From Sphingomonas sp. (GTDB lineage Bacteria; Pseudomonadota; Alphaproteobacteria; Sphingomonadales; Sphingomonadaceae), in assembly GCF_025363195.1 (NCBI RefSeq), contig NZ_JANYEK010000027.1:1-43941 (forward strand): a DNA stretch of 43,941 nt. The letters are read 5' to 3'. The number at the start of each line of letters is the position of its first letter. The stretch's first letter is position 1. A model generated the notes under the pieces. The model saw only the letters and a program-made list of their open reading frames with translations, was not told where the DNA came from and ran no database searches. Positions 24,898-33,029 of the stretch are shown here, piece after piece. A program made the translations under genes and the position numbers.

Positions 24898-24926
24898 GTA
24901 AACCCACTTTAGGACGATCCCTCTTT

Positions 24927-26657
24927 ATGGCCACTCAGGCACATCCCACCCGTGACGATTTCGCAGCCATGCTCGATGAGCAGTTCGGCGGTGCAGACAG
25001 CTTCGAAGGCCGCGTCGTCAAGGGTACCGTTACCGGAATTGAAAACGACCTCGCCGTCATCGACGTCGGCTTGAAGTCGGAAGGTCGCGTTCCGCTGCGC
25101 GAGTTCGCCGCACCTGGCCAGAAGGCAGATCTAAAGGTCGGTGACGAAGTCGAAGTCTATGTCGACCGCGTCGAGAACATCCACGGCGAAGCGATGCTGT
25201 CGCGCGATCGCGCTCGCCGCGAAGCCGCCTGGGACAAGCTGGAAACCGAATTCGCCAAGACCGCACGCGTCGAGGGCACGATCTTCGGTCGCGTTAAGGG
25301 TGGCTTCACCGTCGACCTGAACGGTGCGGTGGCGTTCCTGCCCGGCTCGCAGGTCGATATCCGCCCGGTCCGCGACGTGACCCCGCTGATGGACATTCCG
25401 CAGCCGTTCCAGATCCTGAAGATGGACCGCAAGCGCGGTAACATCGTCGTGTCGCGCCGCGCCATCCTCGAAGAAACCCGCGCCGAGCAGCGTTCGGGCT
25501 TGATCCTCAGCCTCGCTGAAGGCCAGATCATCGACGGCGTCGTCAAGAACATCACCGATTATGGTGCATTCGTAGACTTGGGCGGCATCGACGGCCTGCT
25601 GCACGTCACCGATCTGAGCTACAAGCGCGTCGGCCATCCGAGCGAAGTACTGAACATCGGCGATGTCGTGAAGGTGCAGATCATCCGCATCAACAAGGAT
25701 ACGCAGCGGATCAGCCTGGGCATGAAGCAGCTCGAGAGCGATCCATGGGATGGCGCGATGGTGAAGTACCCGATCGGCGCCAAGCTGTCGGGCCGCGTCA
25801 CGAACATCACCGAATATGGTGCGTTCGTCGAACTGGAAGCCGGCATCGAAGGTCTGGTCCACGTTTCGGAAATGTCCTGGACCAAAAAGAACGTCCATCC
25901 AGGCAAGATCGTCAGCACGTCGCAGGAAGTCGACGTGATCGTTCTGGAAGTCGATTCGGAAAAGCGCCGTATCTCGCTCGGTCTCAAGCAGGCGATCAGC
26001 AATCCGTGGGAAGCCTTTGCCGAGGCGCACCCGATCGGTTCGACCGTCGAAGGCGAAGTCAAGAACGCGACCGAATTCGGTTTGTTCATCGGCCTCGACA
26101 ACGATGTCGACGGCATGGTCCACATGTCCGACATCGCCTGGGGCGTTTCGGGCGAGGACGCGCTCAACCTGCATCGCAAGGGTGAAACCGTTCAGGCAAT
26201 CGTGCTCGACATCGATGCTGAAAAGGAGCGCATCTCGCTCGGCATGAAGCAGCTCGAGCGTGGCGCACCGGCAGCTGGCGGCGTCGCCACCGGCGGCACG
26301 ACGGCAGCGGCATCGGGCCTCAACAAGAACGCGGTCGTCACCGTCACCGTTCTGGAAGTCCGCGATGCGGGTCTCGAGGTGCAGGTCGGCGACGATGGTG
26401 CGACGGGGTTCATCAAGCGCACCGATCTCGGCCGCGACCGCGACGAGCAGCGTCCGGAGCGTTTCCAGGTTGCGCAGAAGTTCGACGCGATGGTCACCGG
26501 GTTCGACCGGTCCAAGAAGCCGACCTTCTCGATCAAGGCGATGCAGATCTCCGAAGAGAAACAAGCTGTTGCGCAATACGGTTCGTCCGACTCGGGCGCG
26601 TCACTGGGCGACATCCTGGGTGCCGCCCTCAAGGCGCAGAACGAAGACAAGAAGTAA
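24927..26657 (+). CDS. rpsA: 30S ribosomal protein S1
   Basis: Large RNA-binding ribosomal protein that recruits mRNAs, especially those with weak Shine-Dalgarno sequences. It is 576 aa with six S1 (OB-fold) repeats. The typical repeat texts are GAFVDLGGIDGLLHVTDLSYKRVGHPSEV (written as blocks: GAFVDLGGIDGLLHV) and GAFVELEAGIEGLVHVSEMS. The -KRRISLGLKQ- and -ERISLGMKQLE- repeat ends are also clear. The C-terminus ends in a Gly/Ala linker, a last S1 domain and DILGAALKAQNEDKK. It has a long, structured leader and a strong terminator. Autogenous control is known for E. coli S1; here it is only inferred. Confidence 0.97.
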   Translation: MATQAHPTRDDFAAMLDEQFGGADSFEGRVVKGTVTGIENDLAVIDVGLKSEGRVPLREFAAPGQKADLKVGDEVEVYVDRVENIHGEAMLSRDRARREAAWDKLETEFAKTARVEGTIFGRVKGGFTVDLNGAVAFLPGSQVDIRPVRDVTPLMDIPQPFQILKMDRKRGNIVVSRRAILEETRAEQRSGLILSLAEGQIIDGVVKNITDYGAFVDLGGIDGLLHVTDLSYKRVGHPSEVLNIGDVVKVQIIRINKDTQRISLGMKQLESDPWDGAMVKYPIGAKLSGRVTNITEYGAFVELEAGIEGLVHVSEMSWTKKNVHPGKIVSTSQEVDVIVLEVDSEKRRISLGLKQAISNPWEAFAEAHPIGSTVEGEVKNATEFGLFIGLDNDVDGMVHMSDIAWGVSGEDALNLHRKGETVQAIVLDIDAEKERISLGMKQLERGAPAAGGVATGGTTAAASGLNKNAVVTVTVLEVRDAGLEVQVGDDGATGFIKRTDLGRDRDEQRPERFQVAQKFDAMVTGFDRSKKPTFSIKAMQISEEKQAVAQYGSSDSGASLGDILGAALKAQNEDKK

Positions 26658-26666
26658 CCGGCCTCT

Positions 26667-26701
26667 GGCGGGAGGGTCTATTGGCCCTCCCGCCTTTTTT
26701 T
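26667..26701 (+). terminator. Rho-independent terminator after rpsA
   Basis: Perfect 10-bp stem GGCGGGAGGG (26667-26676) / CCCTCCCGCC (26685-26694), 8-base loop, then seven Ts (26695-26701). It lies 9 bp after the rpsA stop codon. Confidence 0.95.
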
Positions 26702-26871
26702 CACCATGTTGTTTTGTTTTGGGCATTTTTCGCCCTGAAATCGGCCCATCTGTACTAGCGGATTGAGCCAGATCAAGTTATCGTGAACGCAACATCCATT
26801 CCGGATGACCGATTCTCGTTTCGGCTGTGGCACGTCCTTGTGCCGGTCGAGACGGCATTTGGGGGGCCGCC

Positions 26872-27150
26872 ATGATCCGTTCCGAACTCGTCGACATGCT
26901 CGCGCAGGAAAATCCCGACCTCTCGGTCCGCGATATCGAAGCGATCGTCGGAACCTTCTTCGATGAAATCACCAAGCGCTTGGCGCAGGACGGCCGCGTC
27001 GAATTGCGCGGTTTCGGCGCCTTCTCCACCCGCGCCCGCGACGCCCGCACTGGCCGCAACCCGCGCACAGGCGAAACCGTCGATGTCGATGCGAAACGGG
27101 TGCCCTATTTCAAACCCGGCAAGGAAATGCGTGCCCGCCTCAACGTGTGA
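26872..27150 (+). CDS. ihfB: Integration host factor subunit beta
   Basis: DNA-bending subunit of the IHF heterodimer, acting in replication, recombination and transcription. It is 92 aa from [18 protein letters not shown]. The HU/IHF DNA-binding arm is complete: [25 protein letters not shown], given here as [18 protein letters not shown], with the intercalating proline in RNPRTGE. It ends [15 protein letters not shown]. The ATG at 26872 is preceded by GGGGGG; an in-frame upstream ATG at 26827 adds non-family sequence. It follows rpsA, as in many proteobacteria, but behind a strong terminator, so it needs its own promoter within 26702-26871. Confidence 0.95.
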   Translation: MIRSELVDMLAQENPDLSVRDIEAIVGTFFDEITKRLAQDGRVELRGFGAFSTRARDARTGRNPRTGETVDVDAKRVPYFKPGKEMRARLNV

Positions 27151-27201
27151 TGACACTGATCGGTTGACGCGCCAACGCCCTCGCGCCACGAGAGCCCCGA
27201 T

Positions 27202-27287
27202 GCGGACGTGGCGAAATTGGTAGACGCACGGGACTTAAAATCCCTCGCCCTTAGGGTGTGCGGGTTCGAGTCCCGCCGTCCGCACCA
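27202..27287 (+). tRNA. tRNA-Leu (UAA anticodon)
   Basis: Class II tRNA of 86 nt including encoded CCA. The acceptor stem is GCGGACG/CGTCCGC, the anticodon loop is CTTAAAA with anticodon TAA, the long variable arm is CTCGCCCTTAGGGTGTG-like, and the T-arm is CGGGTTCGAGTCCCG. It reads UUA/UUG leucine codons, which are rare in this GC-rich genome. Confidence 0.97.
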
Positions 27288-27337
27288 CTGAACTTCACCG
27301 GTGGCGCCCCGCGCCTACCGATGGCATGGACAAGGCC

Positions 27338-28807
27338 ATGAAGATCCGTTCCGCTGTGCCCGCAGGCTTGCTCATCGCCGCGCTGTTGATGACGGCGGCG
27401 TGCGACAAGCGGCGCGATGCCGGGCGCGTCGTGGTCAGCGTGATCGGCAGGGATTTGGCAATCGGCGACCCTTCGCGCGCCACGCTGGGAAATGCCGCGC
27501 GGGTCATGATGGATGCCACAGCCCAAGGCCTGGTGCGATTCGATGCTGGCGGCCAGATCGAACCCGGCATCGCCGAACGCTGGATCGTGATCGACGACGG
27601 TATGAGCTACATCTTTCGCCTGCGCGACGCGGAGTGGAGGAACGGCGAACCGGTCACCGCCGCCGAGGTCGTCGCGGTGCTGCGTCGGCAGATCGCCGAG
27701 CGCTCGCGCAACCCGCTCGCGCCGTTTCTCAGCGCGATCGGCGAGATTGTAGAGATGACGCCGGAGGTCATCGAGGTTCGCCTGAAGCGCCCGCGCCCCG
27801 ATTTGCTCAAGCTGTTCGCCCAACCCGAACTGGCGGTGTTCCGCACCCGACCCCTGGGGGGCAGCGGACCAATGCACGTCGTGACCATGACACGCGGAAC
27901 GGCGCTGCTGCGTCCTGCACGGGATCCATCGCGGTCGCCGGACGATGTCGCCGATCCCACGCCCGAAGACGACGTCCGCCTAATCGGCGAGCGCGCCGCA
28001 CGCGCGATCGCGCGTTTTGCCGCAGGCGATTCGGATCTCGTCAGCGGCGGCACATTCGTCGATTGGCCGTTGATCGCCACCGCTTCCATAGCGCCGATCA
28101 ACCGGAAGATCGATCCAGCAGCAGGCTTGTTCGGACTTGTAGTGGCCAACCGCGACGGTTTCCTAGCGGACGTCCGGTCGCGGACAGCGATTTCAGGCGC
28201 ACTCGACCGCCAATCGATCGTTGCAGCGTTTGTTCCGGAATGGACGGCTGTAACGCAAGTGCTGCCGGAACAGCTCGATTCCGCCGCCCCCCCCGTCGTA
28301 CCGGGCTGGACCGCCACGGCGCAGGACGATCGACTGCGGGCCGCCAATGCGCTGGTCGACACATGGCGATCGACGCATCCTGGGCCGCTCGTGCTGCGCT
28401 TGGCGTTGCCTGACGGTCCGGGTGCAACGATGCTGTACGGCCTGATCGGCGCAAGTTTCGGGGCCATGGGTATCCAGCTCCAACGCGTAGACCTGGGGGA
28501 TGAGACGGATTTGCGCCTGATCGACACGGTAGCGCCATATGATAGCGCGCGCTGGTATCTCGCCACCGCCTGCGCACCTTGCGGTCAAGACGCAACGGCA
28601 GCAATCGCGGCGGCCCGCGACGCGCCCGACATGACCTCCCGCGCCCAGCATCTGGCGGAGGCGGACATCGCGCTCGACGCCGATGCGGCTTATATTCCGA
28701 TCGCCCGGCCGTTACGCTGGTCGTTGGTCGCGACGCGTTTGCGACAATGGGAACCGAACGTCCGCGCATGGCACCCGTTGAATCATCTGCGCGCCACCCC
28801 CAATTGA
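27338..28807 (+). CDS. Extracellular solute-binding lipoprotein, peptide/nickel transporter family 5 type
   Basis: Probable periplasmic binding protein (about 489 aa) anchored as a lipoprotein: MKIRSAVPAGLLIAALLMTAAC has a lipobox Cys. The family 5 (DppA/OppA-like) features are GLVRFDAGGQIEPGIAERWIV and IFRLRDAEWRNGEPVTAAEVV, near residues 65-120. The C-terminal domain is much more diverged than usual, and length is at the short end for the family. There are no permease or ATPase genes nearby, so it may be an orphan with another role. Start: ATG at 27338 preferred, 27326 possible. It lies directly after tRNA-Leu. Confidence 0.78.
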   Translation: MKIRSAVPAGLLIAALLMTAACDKRRDAGRVVVSVIGRDLAIGDPSRATLGNAARVMMDATAQGLVRFDAGGQIEPGIAERWIVIDDGMSYIFRLRDAEWRNGEPVTAAEVVAVLRRQIAERSRNPLAPFLSAIGEIVEMTPEVIEVRLKRPRPDLLKLFAQPELAVFRTRPLGGSGPMHVVTMTRGTALLRPARDPSRSPDDVADPTPEDDVRLIGERAARAIARFAAGDSDLVSGGTFVDWPLIATASIAPINRKIDPAAGLFGLVVANRDGFLADVRSRTAISGALDRQSIVAAFVPEWTAVTQVLPEQLDSAAPPVVPGWTATAQDDRLRAANALVDTWRSTHPGPLVLRLALPDGPGATMLYGLIGASFGAMGIQLQRVDLGDETDLRLIDTVAPYDSARWYLATACAPCGQDATAAIAAARDAPDMTSRAQHLAEADIALDADAAYIPIARPLRWSLVATRLRQWEPNVRAWHPLNHLRATPN

Positions 28808-28813
28808 TGGAGC

Positions 28814-29245
28814 ATGGCCAACACAACGCGCATCAATGACGATCCCATCCGCCGCATCGCCGGCATGATTCCCTTGGGCACTGACCCCGTTGCCGTGCGG
28901 CAGCGCGTGATGGCGATGGAACATTTGCTGGAGGGGTTATTCACCATTCCCGGCATAAATCGAAAGATCGGGCTGGACGTTATCCTGGACGTGATCCCGG
29001 TCGGTGGCGACGTGATTGCGGCGGCCATGGGCGCCTGGATGGTGTGGGAGGCGCGCAACTTGGGGATGTCCAAACTGCAAATGGCGCGAATGTTCGGCAA
29101 TGTCGGCACCGACTTCCTGCTGGGGATCATCCCGGTGATCGGCATCATACCGGACTTCTTCTTCCGGTCGAACACGCGCAACCTTCGCATCATCAAACAG
29201 CATCTCGACCGAAATTTTCCGTCCACGGCGACGGTACAGGGCTAG
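28814..29245 (+). CDS. DUF4112 membrane protein
   Basis: A 143-aa protein of the uncharacterised DUF4112 family. It has two hydrophobic regions, one around VILDVIPVGGDVIAAAMGAW and one around DFLLGIIPVIGIIPDFFF, with the repeated Gly/Pro-rich pattern IPVxG...D typical of the family. The C-terminus SNTRNLRIIKQHL is basic and cytoplasmic. It begins 6 bp after the binding-lipoprotein stop, so co-transcription is likely. The last codons and stop lie in a 16-bp repeat array. Function is unknown. Confidence 0.85.
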   Translation: MANTTRINDDPIRRIAGMIPLGTDPVAVRQRVMAMEHLLEGLFTIPGINRKIGLDVILDVIPVGGDVIAAAMGAWMVWEARNLGMSKLQMARMFGNVGTDFLLGIIPVIGIIPDFFFRSNTRNLRIIKQHLDRNFPSTATVQG

Positions 29246-29284
29246 AATTAGGCAGGGCTAGAATTAGGCAGGGCCAGAATTTGG
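29237..29284 (+). repeat. Three tandem copies of a 16-bp unit
   Basis: Units 29237-29252 and 29253-29268 are identical (CAGGGCTAGAATTAGG). The third (29269-29284) differs at two positions (CAGGGCCAGAATTTGG). The first copy contains the DUF4112 stop codon TAG, so the array begins inside the gene and runs into the gap before the convergent RNase T2 gene. Confidence 0.85.
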
Positions 29285-29348
29285 CCCGGCCGCTCGACCG
29301 TCAATCGCGCTGCCCTCGGGTCGAAACCTGCTCAGGGAGCGATCGCAC

Positions 29349-30068
29349 TCAGCGTCGCCCTCTCCAAATCTTCAGGTCCGCGCTCGTCGGCAAGCCGCCG
29401 GAATTGGGGCGGCATCGTTCATAGCGATAGGCTTTGTCCAGACAGAGCCAGATCTCGTCGAGCCAACCTTGCTTCGTCGCGGTGACCCGGATGGAGGTTG
29501 CGGGGAGCCCGGGATTTGCCTTGGCCAGCGCGCCGGCGAAATCGCCCACGGTCAGGGGGCTGCGCGACAGGCTGTCCATATCGGGATAACGCAGGCCAGC
29601 ATAGAGTCGCGTCGAACTGCGGAAATAGGCGGCCGGCGTCGTGCTCATACAGGTGCCGTGTTTGGCCCATTCGTGCTGGATCAATTGCGGTGACGGCGTG
29701 GAGCACAGAGTATCGCGGATAACCCGTTGCGGGACGATCGGCGTGGCGGCGCAATATTGCGGCCACTCCTTGCCCACGCCGTCCGGCCACAGACCGTGCA
29801 AGGTGAAGCCGAAGCGGTTGCCCCCGGAGCGACCGGTGCCGCACTGGAAGCGTGCCGCGCTGTCGGTCTTGCGGGTGCGGCAATATTCCGGCGCCCAGGT
29901 TAACGCCAGCGTGTAACTGCCGATCGGCAGGACGCGCTTCGGCTGATCGGCCGACGGCAGATCGGGGTGCGGCGTCGCTACGTTGCGCGGAATCACGCAT
30001 TGGTTAGCCTGCGCTTGCGCGACGCCGGGCAGCGCGAACGCCAACGCGGCAATGAACTTCAGCTTCAT
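29349..30068 (-). CDS. Secreted ribonuclease T2 family enzyme
   Basis: Exported RNase of 239 aa that cleaves single-stranded RNA through a 2',3'-cyclic phosphate. A signal peptide (MKLKFIAALAFALPGVAQAQA) directs it to the periplasm. The two catalytic sites are intact: CAS I FTLHGLWPD (H91) and CAS II HEWAKHGTC (E133, H137). Many cysteines suit disulfide formation outside the cytoplasm. The ATG at 30068 overlaps the nadC stop as ATGA, so it is translationally coupled to an NAD-synthesis gene, an odd partnership. Its 3' end faces the DUF4112 gene. Confidence 0.9.
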   Translation of the reverse strand: MKLKFIAALAFALPGVAQAQANQCVIPRNVATPHPDLPSADQPKRVLPIGSYTLALTWAPEYCRTRKTDSAARFQCGTGRSGGNRFGFTLHGLWPDGVGKEWPQYCAATPIVPQRVIRDTLCSTPSPQLIQHEWAKHGTCMSTTPAAYFRSSTRLYAGLRYPDMDSLSRSPLTVGDFAGALAKANPGLPATSIRVTATKQGWLDEIWLCLDKAYRYERCRPNSGGLPTSADLKIWRGRR

Positions 30069-30916
30069 GTCGGGGTCTCCGTGAAATCCAAGCCGATATC
30101 GGCGGCGGGGGCGGATTGGGTCAAGCGACCGACGCTGACATAAGTCACACCGGTTTCGGCCAGTGCGCGGATCGTATCCAGCCGCACACCGCCGGACGCC
30201 TCGGTCGGCACGCGCTCGCCGACCAACGTCACCGCGCCGCGCAAGGTGGGCGCGTCCATATTGTCGAGCAGCAGGTGCGTCGCCCCGGCAGCGAGCGCCG
30301 GTTCGATCTGGTCGACCCGGTCGACCTCGACGATGATGCTGCCGATCCCCGCTGCCTTTGCGCGCGCCACCGCTTCGCCGACGCCGCCGGCGACCGCAAC
30401 GTGATTGTCCTTGATCATCGCCGCATCCCAGAGGCCCATGCGATGATTGGTCGCGCCGCCCATCTTGGTCGCGTATTTTTCCAGCCGACGCATGCCCGGA
30501 ATGGTCTTGCGTGTGTCCAGCAACGTCGCGCCCGTGCCGACGATCTTGTCCACATAGCCGCGTGTCATCGTCGCGATACCCGAGAGATGTTGCACGGTGT
30601 TGAGTGCGGATCGCTCGGCGGTGAGCATCGCCCGTGCCGAACCCTCCAGCCGCATCAGATCGGTTCCGGCAGGCACCCGTTGCCCATCCTCGACCAGCAG
30701 AGCGATCTTCACATCCGGGTCGAGCGCGCGGAAAAACGCTTCGGCGATGCCCAACCCGGCGACGACGATCGCATCGCGACTGTCCATCGTGCCGATAAAG
30801 CGCGCATCGGCCGGAATAACGGCGGCGGACGTTATGTCGCCCCCCTCGCCCAGATCTTCCGCCAGCGTGGCGCGGACGAAGGTGTCGAGATCGAAGCCGG
30901 GCAGGTCGAAGCGCAA
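30065..30916 (-). CDS. nadC: Nicotinate-nucleotide pyrophosphorylase (carboxylating)
   Basis: Quinolinate phosphoribosyltransferase of de novo NAD synthesis: quinolinate + PRPP to nicotinate mononucleotide. It is 283 aa. Marks are TLAEDLGEGGDITSAA, SALNTVQHLSGIAT, LDTRKTIPGMRRLEKYATKMGG (in short: DTRKTIPGMR), NHRMGLWDAAMIKDNH and SGGVRLDTIRALAETGV. I chose the TTG at 30916 because GGGAGG precedes it by 5 bases. The GTG at 30949 would translate the last unit of the upstream 10-bp repeat array. nadA lies 3.2 kb further on, on the same strand but in a separate unit. Confidence 0.93.
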   Translation of the reverse strand: MRFDLPGFDLDTFVRATLAEDLGEGGDITSAAVIPADARFIGTMDSRDAIVVAGLGIAEAFFRALDPDVKIALLVEDGQRVPAGTDLMRLEGSARAMLTAERSALNTVQHLSGIATMTRGYVDKIVGTGATLLDTRKTIPGMRRLEKYATKMGGATNHRMGLWDAAMIKDNHVAVAGGVGEAVARAKAAGIGSIIVEVDRVDQIEPALAAGATHLLLDNMDAPTLRGAVTLVGERVPTEASGGVRLDTIRALAETGVTYVSVGRLTQSAPAADIGLDFTETPT

Positions 30917-30928
30917 AGAATCCTCCCA

Positions 30929-30971
30929 AAAGTCACACCCAAAAGTCACACAAGGTCACACAAGGTCACAC
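30929..30971 (-). repeat. Four copies of the GTGTGACC[T/C]TT-type 10-bp unit upstream of nadC
   Basis: Reading the minus strand, the units are GTGTGACCTT (30971-30962), GTGTGACCTT (30961-30952), GTGTGACTTT (30951-30942), a TGG insert, and GTGTGACTTT (30938-30929). The array ends 12 bp before the nadC start. It is the same unit and the same orientation relative to the downstream gene as the array at 3225-3264. Confidence 0.9.
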
Positions 30972-31193
30972 CATCTGCATGCGCGACAAATCCAACATCG
31001 AAAAACCCCGTGGGGCGCCAGCCCGGATCGCGACCGACGATAAAGCAGCAGGCATGAGGCGGCGATACATATCGGCCCTGTGGCACAGATGGGGGTTTGT
31101 AGGACAGCGGGTTTCTTGACCGACTCGACTTCCTTCCCGCGGGAAATGGAGTGCGTTAGGGTGCGAAATAACCGACGATCCGAAGGACATTCC

Positions 31194-32981
31194 ATGCGCC
31201 CTATTCTCGCCGTCCTCCTTGCCACTGCTGTACTCCCGACCCTGCCCTTGTGGGCGAAAACCACGGGGACATCCGCCCAAAGCGCCACCACCGACGCGAA
31301 GTTCGCCGCGATCGGCCAGCGCTATATCGACGGCATCGCGAAATTCGCGCCGATCTACGGCACGTCGCTCGGCGATCACCGCTTCGACGACCAGATCGGC
31401 GATGTCTCCGCCGCCGGTCGCGCGGCGGTGGTCGCGCATGACCGAGCGTTGCTTGCCGACCTCGCCAGGATCGATCGCCGCAAACTGGGTCGCGAGGCGC
31501 AGGTCGATGCGGCGTTGCTCGACAATGCGCTGCGCTACGACATGTGGCAGATCGAGGTGCTGAAAAGCTGGCAATGGGACATCCAGATGTACAACGATGC
31601 CGGCGGCGGGGCGCTCTACAGTTTGGCCGCGCGCGATTTCGCGCCGTGGGAAACGCGGCTGAAATCGGCGACCGCGCGGATGGAACGCATGCCCGCCTTC
31701 CTGGCGCAGGCGCGTGCGGAAATCCTCCCCGCCCATGTGCCAGCAATCTATGCCACGACGGTGGCCAAGCAGAATAGCGGCATGGTCGAGATCGCCGAGA
31801 ATATGCTCGCGCCGCACCGGAGCGCGTTGAACGCCGCCGACGCCAGGCGCTTCGACGCCGCCCTCGTCACGCTGAAGAAGGCCGTGGTCGAACATCAGAC
31901 GTGGCTCAACACGGTGCTAGTGCCACAGGCCAAGGGCGATTTCCGGCTGGGCGCGAAACTCTACGACCAGAAGATGAAATACGCGCTGGTATCGAACCTG
32001 ACGCGGCCCGAGATCAAGGCCCGCGCCACCGCTGCCCTGGTCGATACGCGCGCGCAGATGTACGGTCTGGCGCGGAAGGTGCTGATCGGCAAGCCCGGTG
32101 CGCCGGCCCTGCCCGATCGTCCGACCGTCGCGCAGCAGCAAGCTGGAATCGAGGCCGCATTGGCGCTGACCTATGCTCAGCGCCCGGCGCGCGACGGGCT
32201 GATGGCCAAGGCCAAGGATACCCTCGTTCAGGCGACCGATTTCGTCCGCGCGAAGAACCTCGTCACGATGCCCGACGGCCCGGTGAAAATCATCACCATG
32301 CCCAAGTTTCAGCAGGGCGTGGCGGTGGCATATTGCGACAGCCCGGGTCCGCTGGAGACGCAATTGCCGACCTTCTTCGCCATCTCGCCCATTCCCGATG
32401 AGTGGAGCGACAAGCAAGCGACCTCGTTCCTATCGGAATATAACGATTACATGATCCACGATCTCAGCATCCACGAAGCGATGCCGGGCCATTACCTGCA
32501 GATCGCGCATGGCAACCAATACAAGTCGGTTCTGCGCGCGGTGCTCGGCTCGGGGCCGTTCGTCGAAGGTTGGGCCGTCTATGCCGAGGGCATGATGATG
32601 GATCAGGGGTATCTGAACGATGATCCGCTGTTCAAGCTGACGGTGCTGAAGATGCGGCTGCGCTCGATTACCAATTCGCTGCTCGATATCGGCATCCAGA
32701 CCGAGGGGATGACGCGGGAGCAGGCGATGACGATGATGATGACCGGCGCCTTCCAGCAGGAGCGCGAAGCGTCCGGCAAATGGGTCCGCGCGAGCTTGGG
32801 GTCGACGCAATTGCTGAGCTATTTCACCGGCTTCAGCGAACATATGGCGATGCGCGAGGAAGCCAAGAAGCGCTGGGGCACGGGGTTCGACCTGAAGACC
32901 TATAACGACGCGGTGCTGGCACACGGATCGCCCCCGGCGCGGTTCGCGCGCGAATTGCTGTTCGATCTGCCGATCGGGTGA
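31194..32981 (+). CDS. DUF885 family protein, probable exported metallopeptidase
   Basis: A 595-aa protein with a signal peptide (MRPILAVLLATAVLPTLPLWAK) and a long helical DUF885 domain. The family's metal-site motif HEAMPGHYLQIAHG is at about residues 427-440, with a further conserved region around VEGWAVYAEGMMMDQGYL and MREEAKKRWG. DUF885 proteins are viewed as zinc-peptidase-like; the substrate is not known. The ATG at 31194 has AAGGA 6-10 bases upstream. An in-frame start at 31080 gives no signal peptide at its N-terminus. It is divergent from nadC, with a 277-bp gap holding the repeat array. Confidence 0.88.
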   Translation: MRPILAVLLATAVLPTLPLWAKTTGTSAQSATTDAKFAAIGQRYIDGIAKFAPIYGTSLGDHRFDDQIGDVSAAGRAAVVAHDRALLADLARIDRRKLGREAQVDAALLDNALRYDMWQIEVLKSWQWDIQMYNDAGGGALYSLAARDFAPWETRLKSATARMERMPAFLAQARAEILPAHVPAIYATTVAKQNSGMVEIAENMLAPHRSALNAADARRFDAALVTLKKAVVEHQTWLNTVLVPQAKGDFRLGAKLYDQKMKYALVSNLTRPEIKARATAALVDTRAQMYGLARKVLIGKPGAPALPDRPTVAQQQAGIEAALALTYAQRPARDGLMAKAKDTLVQATDFVRAKNLVTMPDGPVKIITMPKFQQGVAVAYCDSPGPLETQLPTFFAISPIPDEWSDKQATSFLSEYNDYMIHDLSIHEAMPGHYLQIAHGNQYKSVLRAVLGSGPFVEGWAVYAEGMMMDQGYLNDDPLFKLTVLKMRLRSITNSLLDIGIQTEGMTREQAMTMMMTGAFQQEREASGKWVRASLGSTQLLSYFTGFSEHMAMREEAKKRWGTGFDLKTYNDAVLAHGSPPARFARELLFDLPIG

Positions 32982-33029
32982 GACGATGGGGGAGGTCCTG
33001 CGTAAGGTTCGAGCGACCTCCCCACCCCC

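Larger units (their letters stand above)
24438..24926 (+). promoter_or_regulatory. 489-bp rpsA leader region
   Basis: Long gap between cmk and rpsA. It holds a small ORF (24747-24857), a stable hairpin (24858-24897) and a short Shine-Dalgarno-like AGGAC (24911-24915) before the rpsA ATG. CCGGC (24446-24450) and GCCGG (24461-24465) form a small hairpin just after cmk. No convincing -35/-10 pair could be fixed by eye. A longer open frame here (24522-24857, 111 codons) looks spurious except for its last 36 codons. Confidence 0.5.

Noticed and set aside
25131-26576. 481-codon minus-strand frame opposite rpsA
   Set aside because: Antisense shadow of six S1 repeats; its apparent internal repetition reflects the S1 domains.
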